A stretch of DNA of 64,000 bases from positions 30,476,766 to 30,540,765 of the forward strand of contig CM058234.1 of assembly GCA_030180135.1 (NCBI GenBank), read 5' to 3'. Under the pieces are notes generated by a model that was not told where the DNA came from, did not search any database, and saw only the letters and a list, made by a program, of their open reading frames with translations. The position numbers were made by a program, and so were the translations under genes. Positions 46,141 through 58,196 of the stretch are shown piece after piece. This DNA is from Orychophragmus violaceus. Lineage: Eukaryota; Streptophyta; Magnoliopsida; Brassicales; Brassicaceae. Position 1 is the stretch's first letter; the number at the start of each line of letters is the position of its first letter.

Positions 46141-47217
46141 AAGAAATGATTTGTGTTACTATTGCATCCATTGTGTCCTTCTATTATGAATATCCATGGT
46201 TTTACATTGGATGCACAAGCTGTCTCAAGAAAGCGACCCCTTATTTCAATCCCAAGACTGAGGAAGTTGAACATGACAAGCACTCATGTCAACATTGCAA
46301 GCAAAAGATAACTTCCACAAGTATAAGGTATTGTTACTATATCATTGATTTTTCTTCCATTTCAGTTGATGATTTTCTAATGTATTAGCTTTTATTTGAC
46401 AGATATATGGTAAAATTCAGAGCAGCTGATGAAACTGAAACCACATCTTTCCTTCTATTCGACAGAGAAGTAGTTGGCTTGATTCATAAATCTGCGTATG
46501 AATTACGTCAACAACAGATTCCGGTAATAGGTTAGTCTTAAACGAGTTGTCTACATTTTCGACGAATGTTTTTAAAGTGTGATTTTTTTTCCTCATACTT
46601 CTTTGTCTAATTCCTTTTAATGTAGTTTGATCGTCAAGGTGATTTCCTCAAGAATTTCTGGATATAGAAGGAATTTTGGTTGTCTTAAAGGTGAAAGTTA
46701 AAAGTTCAGACTATGGTTACAATAACTCCAGTTTCCAAGTTGCAAAACTCAGTGTCGATCGATCAGAAGTTCAGAAGATCAGAGAAGTAGCAAATAAAAA
46801 GGTTGGTTAAAAGCATTGGTGATCATTGTACTTATCTTTTTGAAATCATCGGTGATCATTGTACTTATTTTTTTGTTACTTAATATTTACTTGCTGATCG
46901 AACCCACAATGTAAGACGAAATGATTGCTTTGACAACTGCAGCCATTCCCCAGATCCTTCAATTGCGAATGTCATAGAGGTTATATAAGCCATTATCTCT
47001 CTCTTTTTCTTCCATATATTCCTCTGCTTCTATAACACAAAATTATCTTTGCTTTCTGTCTTTTCTCGATTTTCTTCTGGATCGAAAACACAACTTCTGA
47101 AACAAGTGACGAACCCGTGTTGAAGGATCCAATCATGCCAATTCAAAAAGGGCCACTGGATTTTGTGGTAGACGACGAGCCAGCTCAAGAATCGTCAACT
47201 AAGTGCAGTACCCCATA
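46141..47217 (+). pseudogene. RPA1-like C-terminal (zinc-ribbon OB-fold) gene fragment, frameshifted
   Basis: Likely exons: about 46141-46327, 46403-46523, 46626-46801, 46943 onward, and a last one ending near 47217. Exon 1 has the zinc-ribbon cysteines C-x2-C (IGCTSCLKK) and C-x2-C (CQHCKQK). Exon 2 continues RYMVKFRAADETET, FLLFDREV and ELRQQQIP. Exon 3 has VVLKVKVKSSDYGYNN. Introns have GT-AG borders. This is the C-terminal DNA-binding domain of RPA 70-kDa-like proteins. A one-base deletion in exon 3 (near 46645) leads to a stop at about 46664, so it cannot make the full protein. The final part ends KDPIMPIQKGPLDFVVDD. Confidence 0.75.
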
Positions 47218-48400
47218 ATCAGTTAACAAGCCAAGGGGTTCATCCAAAGTGTTTATAAATATGGAAAAGAAAAACTGAATATTTCACCTATCTATTAGGA
47301 ATGTATATTATGCAGATTAGTTGTTTTATGTTTTATGTCTTTCAGATTCTAACTTTCAAGTTTCTTTGAGTTTAGGATTTATGGTTGTCTTTATGTTTTT
47401 ATTTATTTTGTTTTAAACTATTATTATAAATAGATTTGTTATCATGTTGTTTTATTAACTTATTACATATCTCAAAAATCGGCTTTAAATTTTATTGGCA
47501 CTGATGAAAACACAAATGAAAACACAAATGAAGGAGGTTTGGTTTCTGGTGAGAAGCAATTGAGAGTTGACATTGCAAGTGTTTGAGGATATCGTTGTGA
47601 ATACAGTTATCTCTGGTGATCTTTAAAAGACCGACCATTTCACGGAGCAACAATGGATTAGCATTTTATTTCTAAAGCCATAAGATTAGCATATGAGATT
47701 TTGCTGGCAGTCAAAAAAAAGAGGAAGAAGAGTAACGCACGACCACCTTGCTAATGAGAAGAGAAGGCAATCAATACGTATGACAAAACCAAACAGAAGA
47801 CTCATGGACTAAAGTCAAAACTTTTTTTGTGACTTCTTCTTCACCTTCTTCTCCGTCTTCAATATTTTGGAATGGTTCTCTATTTATTTATATACCGGTT
47901 TTTTGTTTCTAATCTTTCTCTTCATCTTGAAACCTCTCGACAAAGAAAACCAGAATCTGCCTCCAAAATTAATAAATTTGCTTGCTTTTATTCTGTAAAA
48001 AATTAATATGAACTTAATTATTGTGTCACAGGAGATACTAAATACTATTGTAAGTTTGTGTACGATTTACACTCACATGGTTAAGTCTTTCCAGCAGATT
48101 TTTTAATTCAAAAATTGATGAGCAGACAAGGTTGCTTACTAGCTTACCTTATAACAATGACAGAGACATATGTTATTCCTAATTTAACTGCTCTAACAAA
48201 TTATAATTTAATAAAAGTTTCTCTTATATATAATCCAAATATGCTAACTTGAATTCAAAGCATTATACATCACAACTTACAAATATATTTTGCTTTCCAG
48301 TCTTAAAAATATTTTTATAATGATAAATTCAAAGAGCCCAGCTCGTGAAGAGGTCAAGAATGGGTAACAAAGAGTAGCCTTTACAGGAAAATGATCTTAT
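47218..48400. other. AT-rich spacer
   Basis: No gene, RNA or transposon terminus recognised. Confidence 0.5.
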
Positions 48401-49666
48401 TGAGAGATCTGGAGAAGATCGACCATATCAAGAAAGATCGAGAAGAATCAAGAAAGATCTGGAAAGATAGAAACGAATATCCAAGAATAGGAAATTCACC
48501 ATTATCTCTAATATATTATATTCCTTATTAGTTTAGAAATTATGTTAATTCTACTACTATATAAGTCTATGCCTATTGAACTTTATTCTTATGAGAGTCT
48601 AATATAATTCTTCCTAAACACAATTGTGTTCTTACTCTCATCAAATTATCATGGTATCAGAGCAAGCGATTCTTCGGGATCAAAACTAATGTTTTTGCTT
48701 ATATTTTCTGATTTTCATTCTAAAAAAAAGGTCTAAAAAAAGGGGAAGTCTCACGACTTCTTTTTCTTCAACGTAGACTTTGCTTCCCCATCTATGTTTT
48801 TTCTTCTTCTTCTTCTTCTTCACGTTGGGATTTAAAAAAAAAATCTTTTGTTTGAGTTTCACGAAAAGAAAATAAAAGCAGAGACATCTTCCAAGATCAT
48901 GTGATTTCATGATTTCAAAAAAAAAAAAAAAACAGTAGGGTTTGATTATACTACTCGATTGTTTGATTACTACTACTCGATTCCATAACCTTTCTTGCTT
49001 TAACTTGGATTTTGTTTAATCCGATTAAAAAAAAGTGTTTAAGAACATTGGCCATCAATGGTTTGTTGAATTTTGATGTTTTTCGCCTTCGAATAACATT
49101 CTTCTGATTCGACTTCTCACTTTCGTGAGTTGTTTTTCTACTTCGCAATCGCGAATTATATTTGGACATCGCAATCGCGAATTTTGTCCCTTATTACTTA
49201 AAAAAACCCTACGATCGGGTATAAACGTCGATTTGACATGGCGGCTTGGTGCTACAGCCGATTTGACCCTATGACATGATATAAATGTCGATGAAGAACC
49301 CTACGACCGAGTATAAACGTCGATTTGATGACCAGGCGGCAGGGTATATTCCTAATATTTTGAAGATTTGTCCAATCTCATACGTGTTACCACGTATGAG
49401 CTTGCGGGAAGGTATTGAGAGATCTGGAGAAGATCGACCATATCAAGAAAGATCGAGAAGAATCAAGAAATATCTGGAAAGATAGAAACGAATATCCAAG
49501 AATAGGAAATTTACCATTATCTCTAATATATTATATTCCTTATTAGTTTAGAAATTATGTTAATTCTACTACTATATAAGTCTATGCCTATTGAACTTTA
49601 TTCTTATGATAGTCTAATATAATTCTTCCTAAACACAATTGTGTTCTTACTCTCATCAAATTATCA
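48401..49666 (+). mobile_element. TRIM (terminal-repeat retrotransposon in miniature), 1266 bp
   Basis: Two 251-bp LTRs at 48401-48651 and 49416-49666 begin TGAGAGATCTGGAG and end CAAATTATCA. They differ at only three sites. The primer site TGGTATCAGAGC directly follows the 5' LTR (48652-48663). A purine-rich CGGGAAGGTA precedes the 3' LTR. The LTR has a TATATAAG box. The 764-bp interior carries no gag or pol. No matching TSD is evident (CTTAT on the left, GATCT on the right). The ORF at 49285-49485 overlaps the 3' LTR and is not a gene. Confidence 0.9.
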
Positions 49667-51829
49667 GATCTCATTCATGGATAAAAACACTATAATCAGC
49701 TCAAGTGCTGTTGAAAAGGGTGTTTTCGTGGTTAATACGGCTGATAACAGCCCGTTTGCTTTTCCAACAAGTTACTGATAAACTTTGTCTTACAAAAGTT
49801 CTTAGCTTTTTTTTTGTCAACTACATCCTTTTTATTAAATCAAAGTAGGTCGGACAGTTCGGTTTTTTGTGGAATTCTGAAATCCGACATTTCTTGACTT
49901 ACAAGAATAAATAAACAAAAGTTCTTAACTATCCTTAACAAGAGTTAGTATGTTGCACAGACGGATTAATTGAGAAATAAAAACCATTATTTTTGTGTTT
50001 TAGTATGTCTCATAAAAGTTAGCTTTCATTAAAGAGAATTAGTATATGAAGCTAATATAGACAATCGATGTAACAAAGCACTTGTGAATCCATTGTTGAC
50101 TTTAATCCACCATCCGTAAACGTAAGTTCAGTCTAAAAAATTCTAAGATGCTGCATAAAAACCAATATAAAACCAAAACAAATATAAACATCAACAATCT
50201 AACAAGAATCTTATGTAATAAGCTTTTGCAAATGCCTCATTTCTTTCGATGTACAACTACATTTACCAATAACACAAAATTAAAACCATACTAGACTTAA
50301 AGAGTAAATTGCAATCCCAGCCGAAATATGGTGATCTAACGATTGATAATCATGGGATAATCAGCAGGAAAGAGGACTATTGTATTCATTATTGATTGCC
50401 ATGAAAGCTTAATGAACGTAAAACCAAAAATAGTAAAAAGAAAGCTAATGGAAATGGTTAGATAAAATGGGATTAAGTCTTGAACCAAGTGTTAGTGTTT
50501 TTGGCCAGAGATTCCTAACAAAACATCACATAATAAGCTATAGCACGAAGCAGGAACGTGATAAGATTTTCTCCAGCCGTCACCATTCCACGAAGATATC
50601 TTTTAACCAAAGACAACCGAAAATCTTCTTAAACAATATTAACAAAATAAAAGATATTTTTTAAGTTTTCTTAACAAAACTAAGATTTTGTTTTATTTTT
50701 ATTTATATACTATATCTTTTGTCACAATTTTATTTATTAAATTACACTATTTTATTTTAATAATCATTAGTTTTAATTTAGTTTAAAATTTGAAACATAT
50801 TATTTTAACATGTCTGATGATCATATTGATCCGCAAATGGTAAAACATTTATCATACAATATCTTATATGACATAAAAATATATGGTAATAAATTTCATC
50901 GGAACATAGCCGATGGTTCTTTTATTCAGTAGACTTATTTTTTCATATTGAACCGCAAGTAATTTTCAGCAAGCTTTTTCATCTTGATATGAGCTGTGCA
51001 TCTAAACCAACAAAAATTACTAACTAAAAATAGTAACTATATTGTTCAGCCATATAAATAAAAAACTCTAACAAGTATGTCATCAAGTAATAGCCGTTGT
51101 TTTTATTTGAACTTAATATAATTGTTGATCTGATGTGTTAATCTATTCGAAAAAAGAAAGAAAATGATATTAATCAAATCATATATGGTATATGCCTCAC
51201 ACATCTTTACAATGTAATGCAAAAAAAAAAAAAAACCTATAATGCATAGTGTTTTCTCAACATTTTTATTTTATGTGGAATTTTTTAAACTATAAACTTC
51301 TTCAAAATTAAAGTATTAACAAAACTTACTCCATTTATTTAAATAACTGTTTTGAAATTTGTAGAAAACAAAATTAAAATTATAGAATATGTACTCGACC
51401 GTTTAACATGACAATGTTTTTGGACCTAATTGTTAGTTTTTTTTCTTTCTAATGTTATTTTACCTTATTTTATTTATTCACAGTTAGCTATAGTTTTTAG
51501 TGATATATATACAAATATGGTAGTAGTGTTACAAATATGAAAAATGTAATGTTAATACATGTTAACTTTAAAAAATCGACGATGTTTTGCTATGACATTG
51601 ACATCTAAACTACCGATGCGAACATTTAATTTAAGAAATGGAACCACGAAAAACTCTAATCATTTTTTGTTGATTAGGAGGTTCGAGTCTGTAAGTTTAT
51701 ATGTCTCTCTAAAACGGATCTAAACCAAAACCATAATAATAAGAAAACTCTTCCTAAATAACTTTGTATTTAATCCAAAAAACATTAACTAAATATAGTA
51801 CTTATATTTTTCCACCTTTTTAAGCCAAC
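49667..51829. other. AT-rich spacer, possible short LINE tail near 49805-49910
   Basis: No gene recognised. The T-rich TTTTTTTTTGTCAACTACAT near 49808 resembles the reverse-complement tail of a LINE (compare 22160) but is too short to be sure. The ORF at 50467-50664 has no family features. Confidence 0.45.
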
Positions 51830-51839
51830 TCTAACACGT

Positions 51840-53256
<1,417 letters not shown>

Positions 53257-53303
53257 TCTAACACGTATTTTGTTATCAAATAATAGCAGAAATACATAAA
53301 CAT

Positions 53304-53335
53304 TAGCCCGTGCAACGCACGAGCCAGAATACTAG
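53304..53335 (+). mobile_element. Helitron-type 3' terminus
   Basis: Hairpin CGTGC-AAC-GCACG (with CCC/GaGcc extensions) is followed by AGAATACTAG. This is the classic Helitron end: GC stem-loop about 10 nt before CTAG. The retroposon at 51840-53256 is inserted about 40 bp upstream. The 5' TC end was not located. The next base is C, where T is usual. Confidence 0.65.
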
Positions 53336-54893
53336 CTCATATATATAGCAAAAAAATATATATATATTAAAGAAAATAATATATCATCCAAGATTCTGTT
53401 CAAAACCAATGCTAGTAGGTTTGACATTTTCTTTTTTAATTTAAATAATATATTAATAATTAACCGGGATTAAACCGGATACATACAAATAAAACAGAAG
53501 TAAAAAAATGAACCAAACCAAAGAGGGTCCCAAAACCGATCAATCGACCCGGTTAGATTAAAGCCGCTTACAATACATTGTCAAGCTTTCAACCCTCGCT
53601 GCCTGTATTTGTAAGGCGACGGAATTTGCGGCACACACACGACCTCCTTCCCGTAAAGAAAATAGAATCGACTTTCGCCATCGTTCCTGAGCCCGGAGGA
53701 CCTAATGCTCTCTCGCCGTCTTCCGATGTTTCCGATCTTCTGCCTTCAAATTCCTACGGATTCAACCAGCGAACTCCGCAACCGCGAAATCCATGGCTCC
53801 TCCTCAGCGGAGACTCCTTCCCAGCTCGTTACTTATTTCCAAAGCTGCCTCAAGTCTTAACAGATCGGGTCAAGGAGCCTCTAAAGTTGGTGACTTCCGA
53901 CGACAGGGCCACCTCAATTATCGCCGTCGTCCTCTCCCCACTTGCAATAGCCTCACCTAGCCATACCGAGAAGCCCCTTGATATGCCACACAAACCCTCC
54001 AAACCAACCGTATTCGACGACTTCCGCTACAGGCGGATGCTCAAATCGGCAACACCACTTTTCCTCTGCGCCTTCCCTTCAACACTGATGTCCTCTAGCA
54101 GCTTCAGATCCTAGGACTTACCAAGAATCACCGGTAGAGAACGGCTTCGCCTCCGCTCGCCTCGCCGAGGAGTTGTTTCTCACCAAAGGCAACCGGAAAT
54201 CCCAAAACCGAGATATTTTATGACTGATTTCGCTCACTCTAGCTTCGATGGAGCGTTATATACTGGAGGAAGATTCCTCACGTCGCCGATGGATACCCTC
54301 TAACGGCAGAAAGATCTGTATAACGAAAAAAGAGACGAAACGAAACCCTAAATCTAGAGAAGATTTTAGGGCAATCGTATGACACTACACGCACATGTCC
54401 TTTAGAAGATGGTTTGCTTTTTACTTACTGGATTTGATTTGCATTTTTAGTAAATTAATGGTAAACTTGCAAAACAATTTATTTAGGACTCTTTTTGCAG
54501 AAGACCCAATATATAAAATAAAAATATAAATAGCTAGACAAAGTTAAAATTTTATGCACATTGTTAAATAATCATAATTCTTTTTGTTCAAAATTTTGCG
54601 AGCTTTATAAAAAAAGGAAAACTGTGAATTTATGATGCAATTGACATGGACATAGACCATACGACTTCACCCCCACTTTTGCATAACAGCCCAAGTGGCC
54701 AACCTCTTGCCGTGACAATGTCGTTCTAGGCGATGTCTCGCCGTTCGTTTTTCTTCTATTCATTTTTATTTAAAATATTTGTTTCTTGTCTTCTTCACTT
54801 TTAGCCTGATTTTTTAGACTAAACTTTTTCTGTAGATACGTATATAGAGTTACTTCTTTTTCTAGAAGCTAACTTTTTGGACGTCGTGTTGGC
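53336..54893. other. GC-richer segment with an unidentified ORF, then AT-rich spacer
   Basis: 53578-54114 (plus) is a 178-codon ORF rich in Pro and Ser (start MSSFQPSLPVFVRRRN) that I cannot assign. The DNA remains GC-rich and stop-free for long runs in more than one frame up to about 54360, so it may be an old gene or retroposon leader. 54380-54893 is AT-rich with nothing recognised. Confidence 0.35.
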
Positions 54894-54903
54894 TCGTCGA
54901 CAT

Positions 54904-55710
54904 TCTTTTTTTTTTTCGGCAACAAAATATATACTAAAAAAAACCTAATAGATTGAATTATAAGGGATAGCCCAGTACAGGATAAAGTGTAACAACAAAA
55001 CGAGGTTCATACAGGGCCCAAACAAAACAGAAATTTTTTTGTGGATGAGATCAAGAATCTCGAGACTCGGACTGTGTCACATGTCAGCCATGGAACAAAT
55101 TAGACATGCAACCACCACCAACGAATTCCGGTTTGCCGTTTCGTCATCTCCGTTGTACCGACTTCGCTTGCTGACCAGATTCACCTAAACCGGCCGCAAC
55201 GCCGCATCGGAAAAAGACCATTCTTTCTGCTCTTGAATCTTCTACATAAGCGCTTCAGGCTGCAAAATCCAAACAGGATTTCATCGCAGGAAGTGAAGAA
55301 TGAGTCAGGTCCGTTCAACTCGATCGAACCAAAAAACCATCGACGAGTGAGCGCGTAGCGACTGAAGAGGAAGAAGGAAGTCGGATCTCCGGCGTCAGGA
55401 CAGTTATCACACCGTGGAGGAGGGCAAAGGAGCCAAGAACACTGGAAGTCGTCCGGTATAGTACACCCAACAAACAATCGGAAAAATCGATCGGAAAAAC
55501 TATCCGGAGAGAAACCGATTTGAAAGGGAAATCATAGAAACAAATCGGAAAAGAAAAACAAAGACCAGCAACTGGCCGGAGCAAAAGTAACCCAATCGAC
55601 GGGCCGACATAAGTCGACACCGTCAGCCGGAATCGAAAATTACGCTTAAGTGTCTAGTGAGGGAGTAGAGAGAAGGGAGACACTGTCTTTTTTTGTCTTT
55701 CCTTGTTTGT
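54904..55710 (-). mobile_element. Second poly(A) retroposon without reverse transcriptase (0.8 kb), 10-bp TSD
   Basis: TCGTCGACAT lies at 54894-54903 and 55711-55720. On the minus strand the element ends in an A tract (T run at 54905-54918, then CGGCAAC) and has a GC-rich 5' half with overlapping open frames (55620-55181). No RT or LTR. Size and layout fit a Sadhu-like element; family assignment is tentative. Confidence 0.6.
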
Positions 55711-55720
55711 TCGTCGACAT

Positions 55721-56873
55721 AATCAACACAGTAATAGAAAGATGTCTTTCCCTGGTGTTGCCAACTCAACCATTTTAAGACATGAGAGACTGACACATCA
55801 ATAAATGAAAAAACTTCAAAACCCAATCAGAATATATCTTTCAGCCACATATGAATACACCTGTAAATTTTTATTTTATTGTGTTGATACCTAAATCCAT
55901 GTTTATGAATATATCGTTTCAATGTCCAAAAATCTTCTTCTCCTAAACCCAAAATCGCCTCTTCATATCTCACTACAGATCGATATGGCTGTCTCTGATT
56001 CTCCTCTCTCCATCTACGTTAATCTTCCTTCAGATCAATCCTATGATGTCTAAATCAACAAGATAGTAGCTTCGTCAATTCATCTTCTCCGATCGTACGA
56101 TCCAGGACCTCTGTTCCGATCATTCAAGCCGTTTCTGGGACAGCATCCTCTGCTCGGAACTCCTAAGCCGTTGATGAGCACGAGAGGAGAGCATGACATG
56201 TGGTCTGGTTCGAGACTGCGAAGAGGGTTTCGGGGTTAAAACAGTGGCTTCCGTCTTAAACCCTGCACCTTTGGAACCCAACACTAAGACTCAGCACACT
56301 GAGCAAGGTGATTGAATAACCTTTTTTGCATTAATCTTCAATTATCTAGAAATTTGATTAAATTTTAATGTTGAATTCAATGGTTTTACAGCTTCTCCAG
56401 TTATGATGACGAGTGGGAGATCACCAGTTAGTGTTAACAAAAAACAAAAGAAGGTCATATCACTGCAGTCAAAATTTCCACCCTAAACCCGAGAAGAGTT
56501 CGAGCCTAACCCTCACTGAGCAAGGTGATTCAAATCTCTTTTTGTATAAATCTTCAATTGTCCAGAAATTTTATTAGATTTGAAAGGTGAATTTAATTGT
56601 TACAATCATCCTCCATGACCATTAACCTTTAGGTTCTTCTCTTATCTCTCTGCATCGATGTATATTTATCAACGAATTAACTTAAGCATCTATGCGCAAA
56701 ATGTATGTAAATGGTTAAAGGACCGATCGATATTTATATATCTGGTTTTCCGAAATGTGAATTTCATCACAGTAAAGATCTGTAAATTCTATTTAATGAC
56801 GTAATGATGGATTCTGTCCTGGAGCCAGTAGTTTCTGGTTTTATGAACATAGATAAGTGATTAATATTGCAGA
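55721..56873. other. Spacer with coding-like scrap
   Basis: 55985-56050 reads MAVSDSPLSIYVNLPSD before a stop. CTGAGCAAGGTGATT occurs near 56298 and 56517 and may mark a small duplication including TTTTTGCATTAATCTTCAATT-like text. No family recognised. Confidence 0.4.
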
Positions 56874-57783
56874 ATAGCTGGGAAGTGAGGACTGATGTGT
56901 TCTGGTGAGCGAGCCTTGTCTTTCACAATCACTGATATCGTTTGTTATAACTGTAAGCTCTTCTCCTTTACCGTTTTGGATTCTTCTTTTTTCTTCTCTA
57001 TAACAATGTATGTGCTTTCAAGGCTTCGGCTTTTTGGAAAACCTTTCAGCATCCATTTTCGTTGTTGTGTGTACAAAAGTTGATTTGTAATGCGCAGATT
57101 AGTAACATGATTAAGGCAGAGAAGTGGCAGGCGTCTTTTGATAGTGACAGAAGAGTTTCTGGTTTCCAAAAGGCGCTCAAGTCAATTATTTTGGGGGTAT
57201 TTTTTATTTTTCAAGAAGAAGATGTTCTTTTGATACAGTGCTCTAACGTATGATGTTGTTCCTTATTAGGGAATCCATCCGTCTATTAGAGCTGAAGTTT
57301 GGGAATTTCTACTTGGCTGTTATGCGTTGAGCAGAGCACGGGAAGCAACTCAGAGTTGCCCGAAGGTAGGACTCTTGATTGATTTAATGTTGTATCGCTA
57401 CTTAGAGTGAGGGAGAGCGATTGCTAAGGGCAAGTTACTTTTATTCAAAAAGCTTAAAAGTGTTATCTGAATTTTCATGTAGGAAACATTACAATGAATT
57501 TGCTCAAGCAATGCCAGAGGATGCATTCAAGTGTGGGAACGGGTTCACACTTGCCTATGTTGTGGGGTCTAAAGTCGTGGGTATGCGGAAATATTATAGA
57601 GATGAAGCTGCAAAGTTTGCTACAGAGATGAATTTTCAACATGTTGACAAAGAAAGAAACAGAGTTGCAGAAGCAATAGCTACCAGTGTTATTAAGGATC
57701 TCAGATACTACCAATCTTATGTAGCTAAAGGCGGGCCAGCATGGCTACACTATCTCTTAAAAAAAGAAGCTGAGATTCCTTAA
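56874..57783 (+). pseudogene. RabGAP/TBC-domain protein, N-terminal pseudogene that keeps its introns
   Basis: Pieces: about 56874-56953 (NSWEVRTDV, ALSFTIT); exon 57098-57196 (IKAEKWQASFDSD, VSGFQKALKSIILG); exon 57270-57365 (GIHPSIRAEVWEFLLGCYAL); exon 57483-57783 (HYNEFAQAMPED, LAYVVGSKVVGMRKYYRDEA). GT-AG borders are kept, so it is a DNA-level copy and not a retrocopy. GIHPSIRAEVWEFLLGCY is the start of the TBC domain of plant Rab GTPase-activating proteins. A frame change in exon 57270-57365 (QLRVAR is readable in the next frame) breaks it. The catalytic Arg and Gln motifs are missing. The last ~50 residues (HVDKERNRVAEAIATSV onward) are not typical of the family. Confidence 0.7.
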
Positions 57784-58188
57784 CACAACCTTACCAGCCC
57801 TCCTCAGATTAATTGGATTACGAGGTTCTTGCGTTTTATGTATGTGATACATATTGGTGTCTTCTTTTGGAATTTTTAGGTGCTTGGTTTTCTTTTGTTT
57901 ATTCCCTTCTCGGATGGCTCTTATGTTTGCTATGTTTGGATTGGGTTTTGTATGGCGTTGTAACTTGGAACTTCCTTCGTCAGGTTTCTTTGAAATATAA
58001 CAGTTTAAAAAAAAAAATTTGAATTACTCCGTTAATTTGTTGTATTGGAATAAATTATAACATTGTACCCGAAAATCAATATTTTTGTAGTCTGATGTTA
58101 TACAGTAAGAACTTAGAAGTAATAACATTGTGTTTTTATATGTTTGGAATGGAGCAATATATGTTTTAATTGTCAGCGGAAACTCTTA
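57784..58188. other. Spacer between the RabGAP pseudogene and the hAT element
   Basis: No recognised gene. The ORF at 57813-58022 is Leu/Trp/Cys-rich without family features. Confidence 0.5.
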
Positions 58189-58196
58189 CTTGCTGA

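Noticed and set aside
48686..49169. Lys-rich minus-strand ORFs in the TRIM interior
   Set aside because: Driven by T-rich and CTTCTT runs. No gag or pol motifs.
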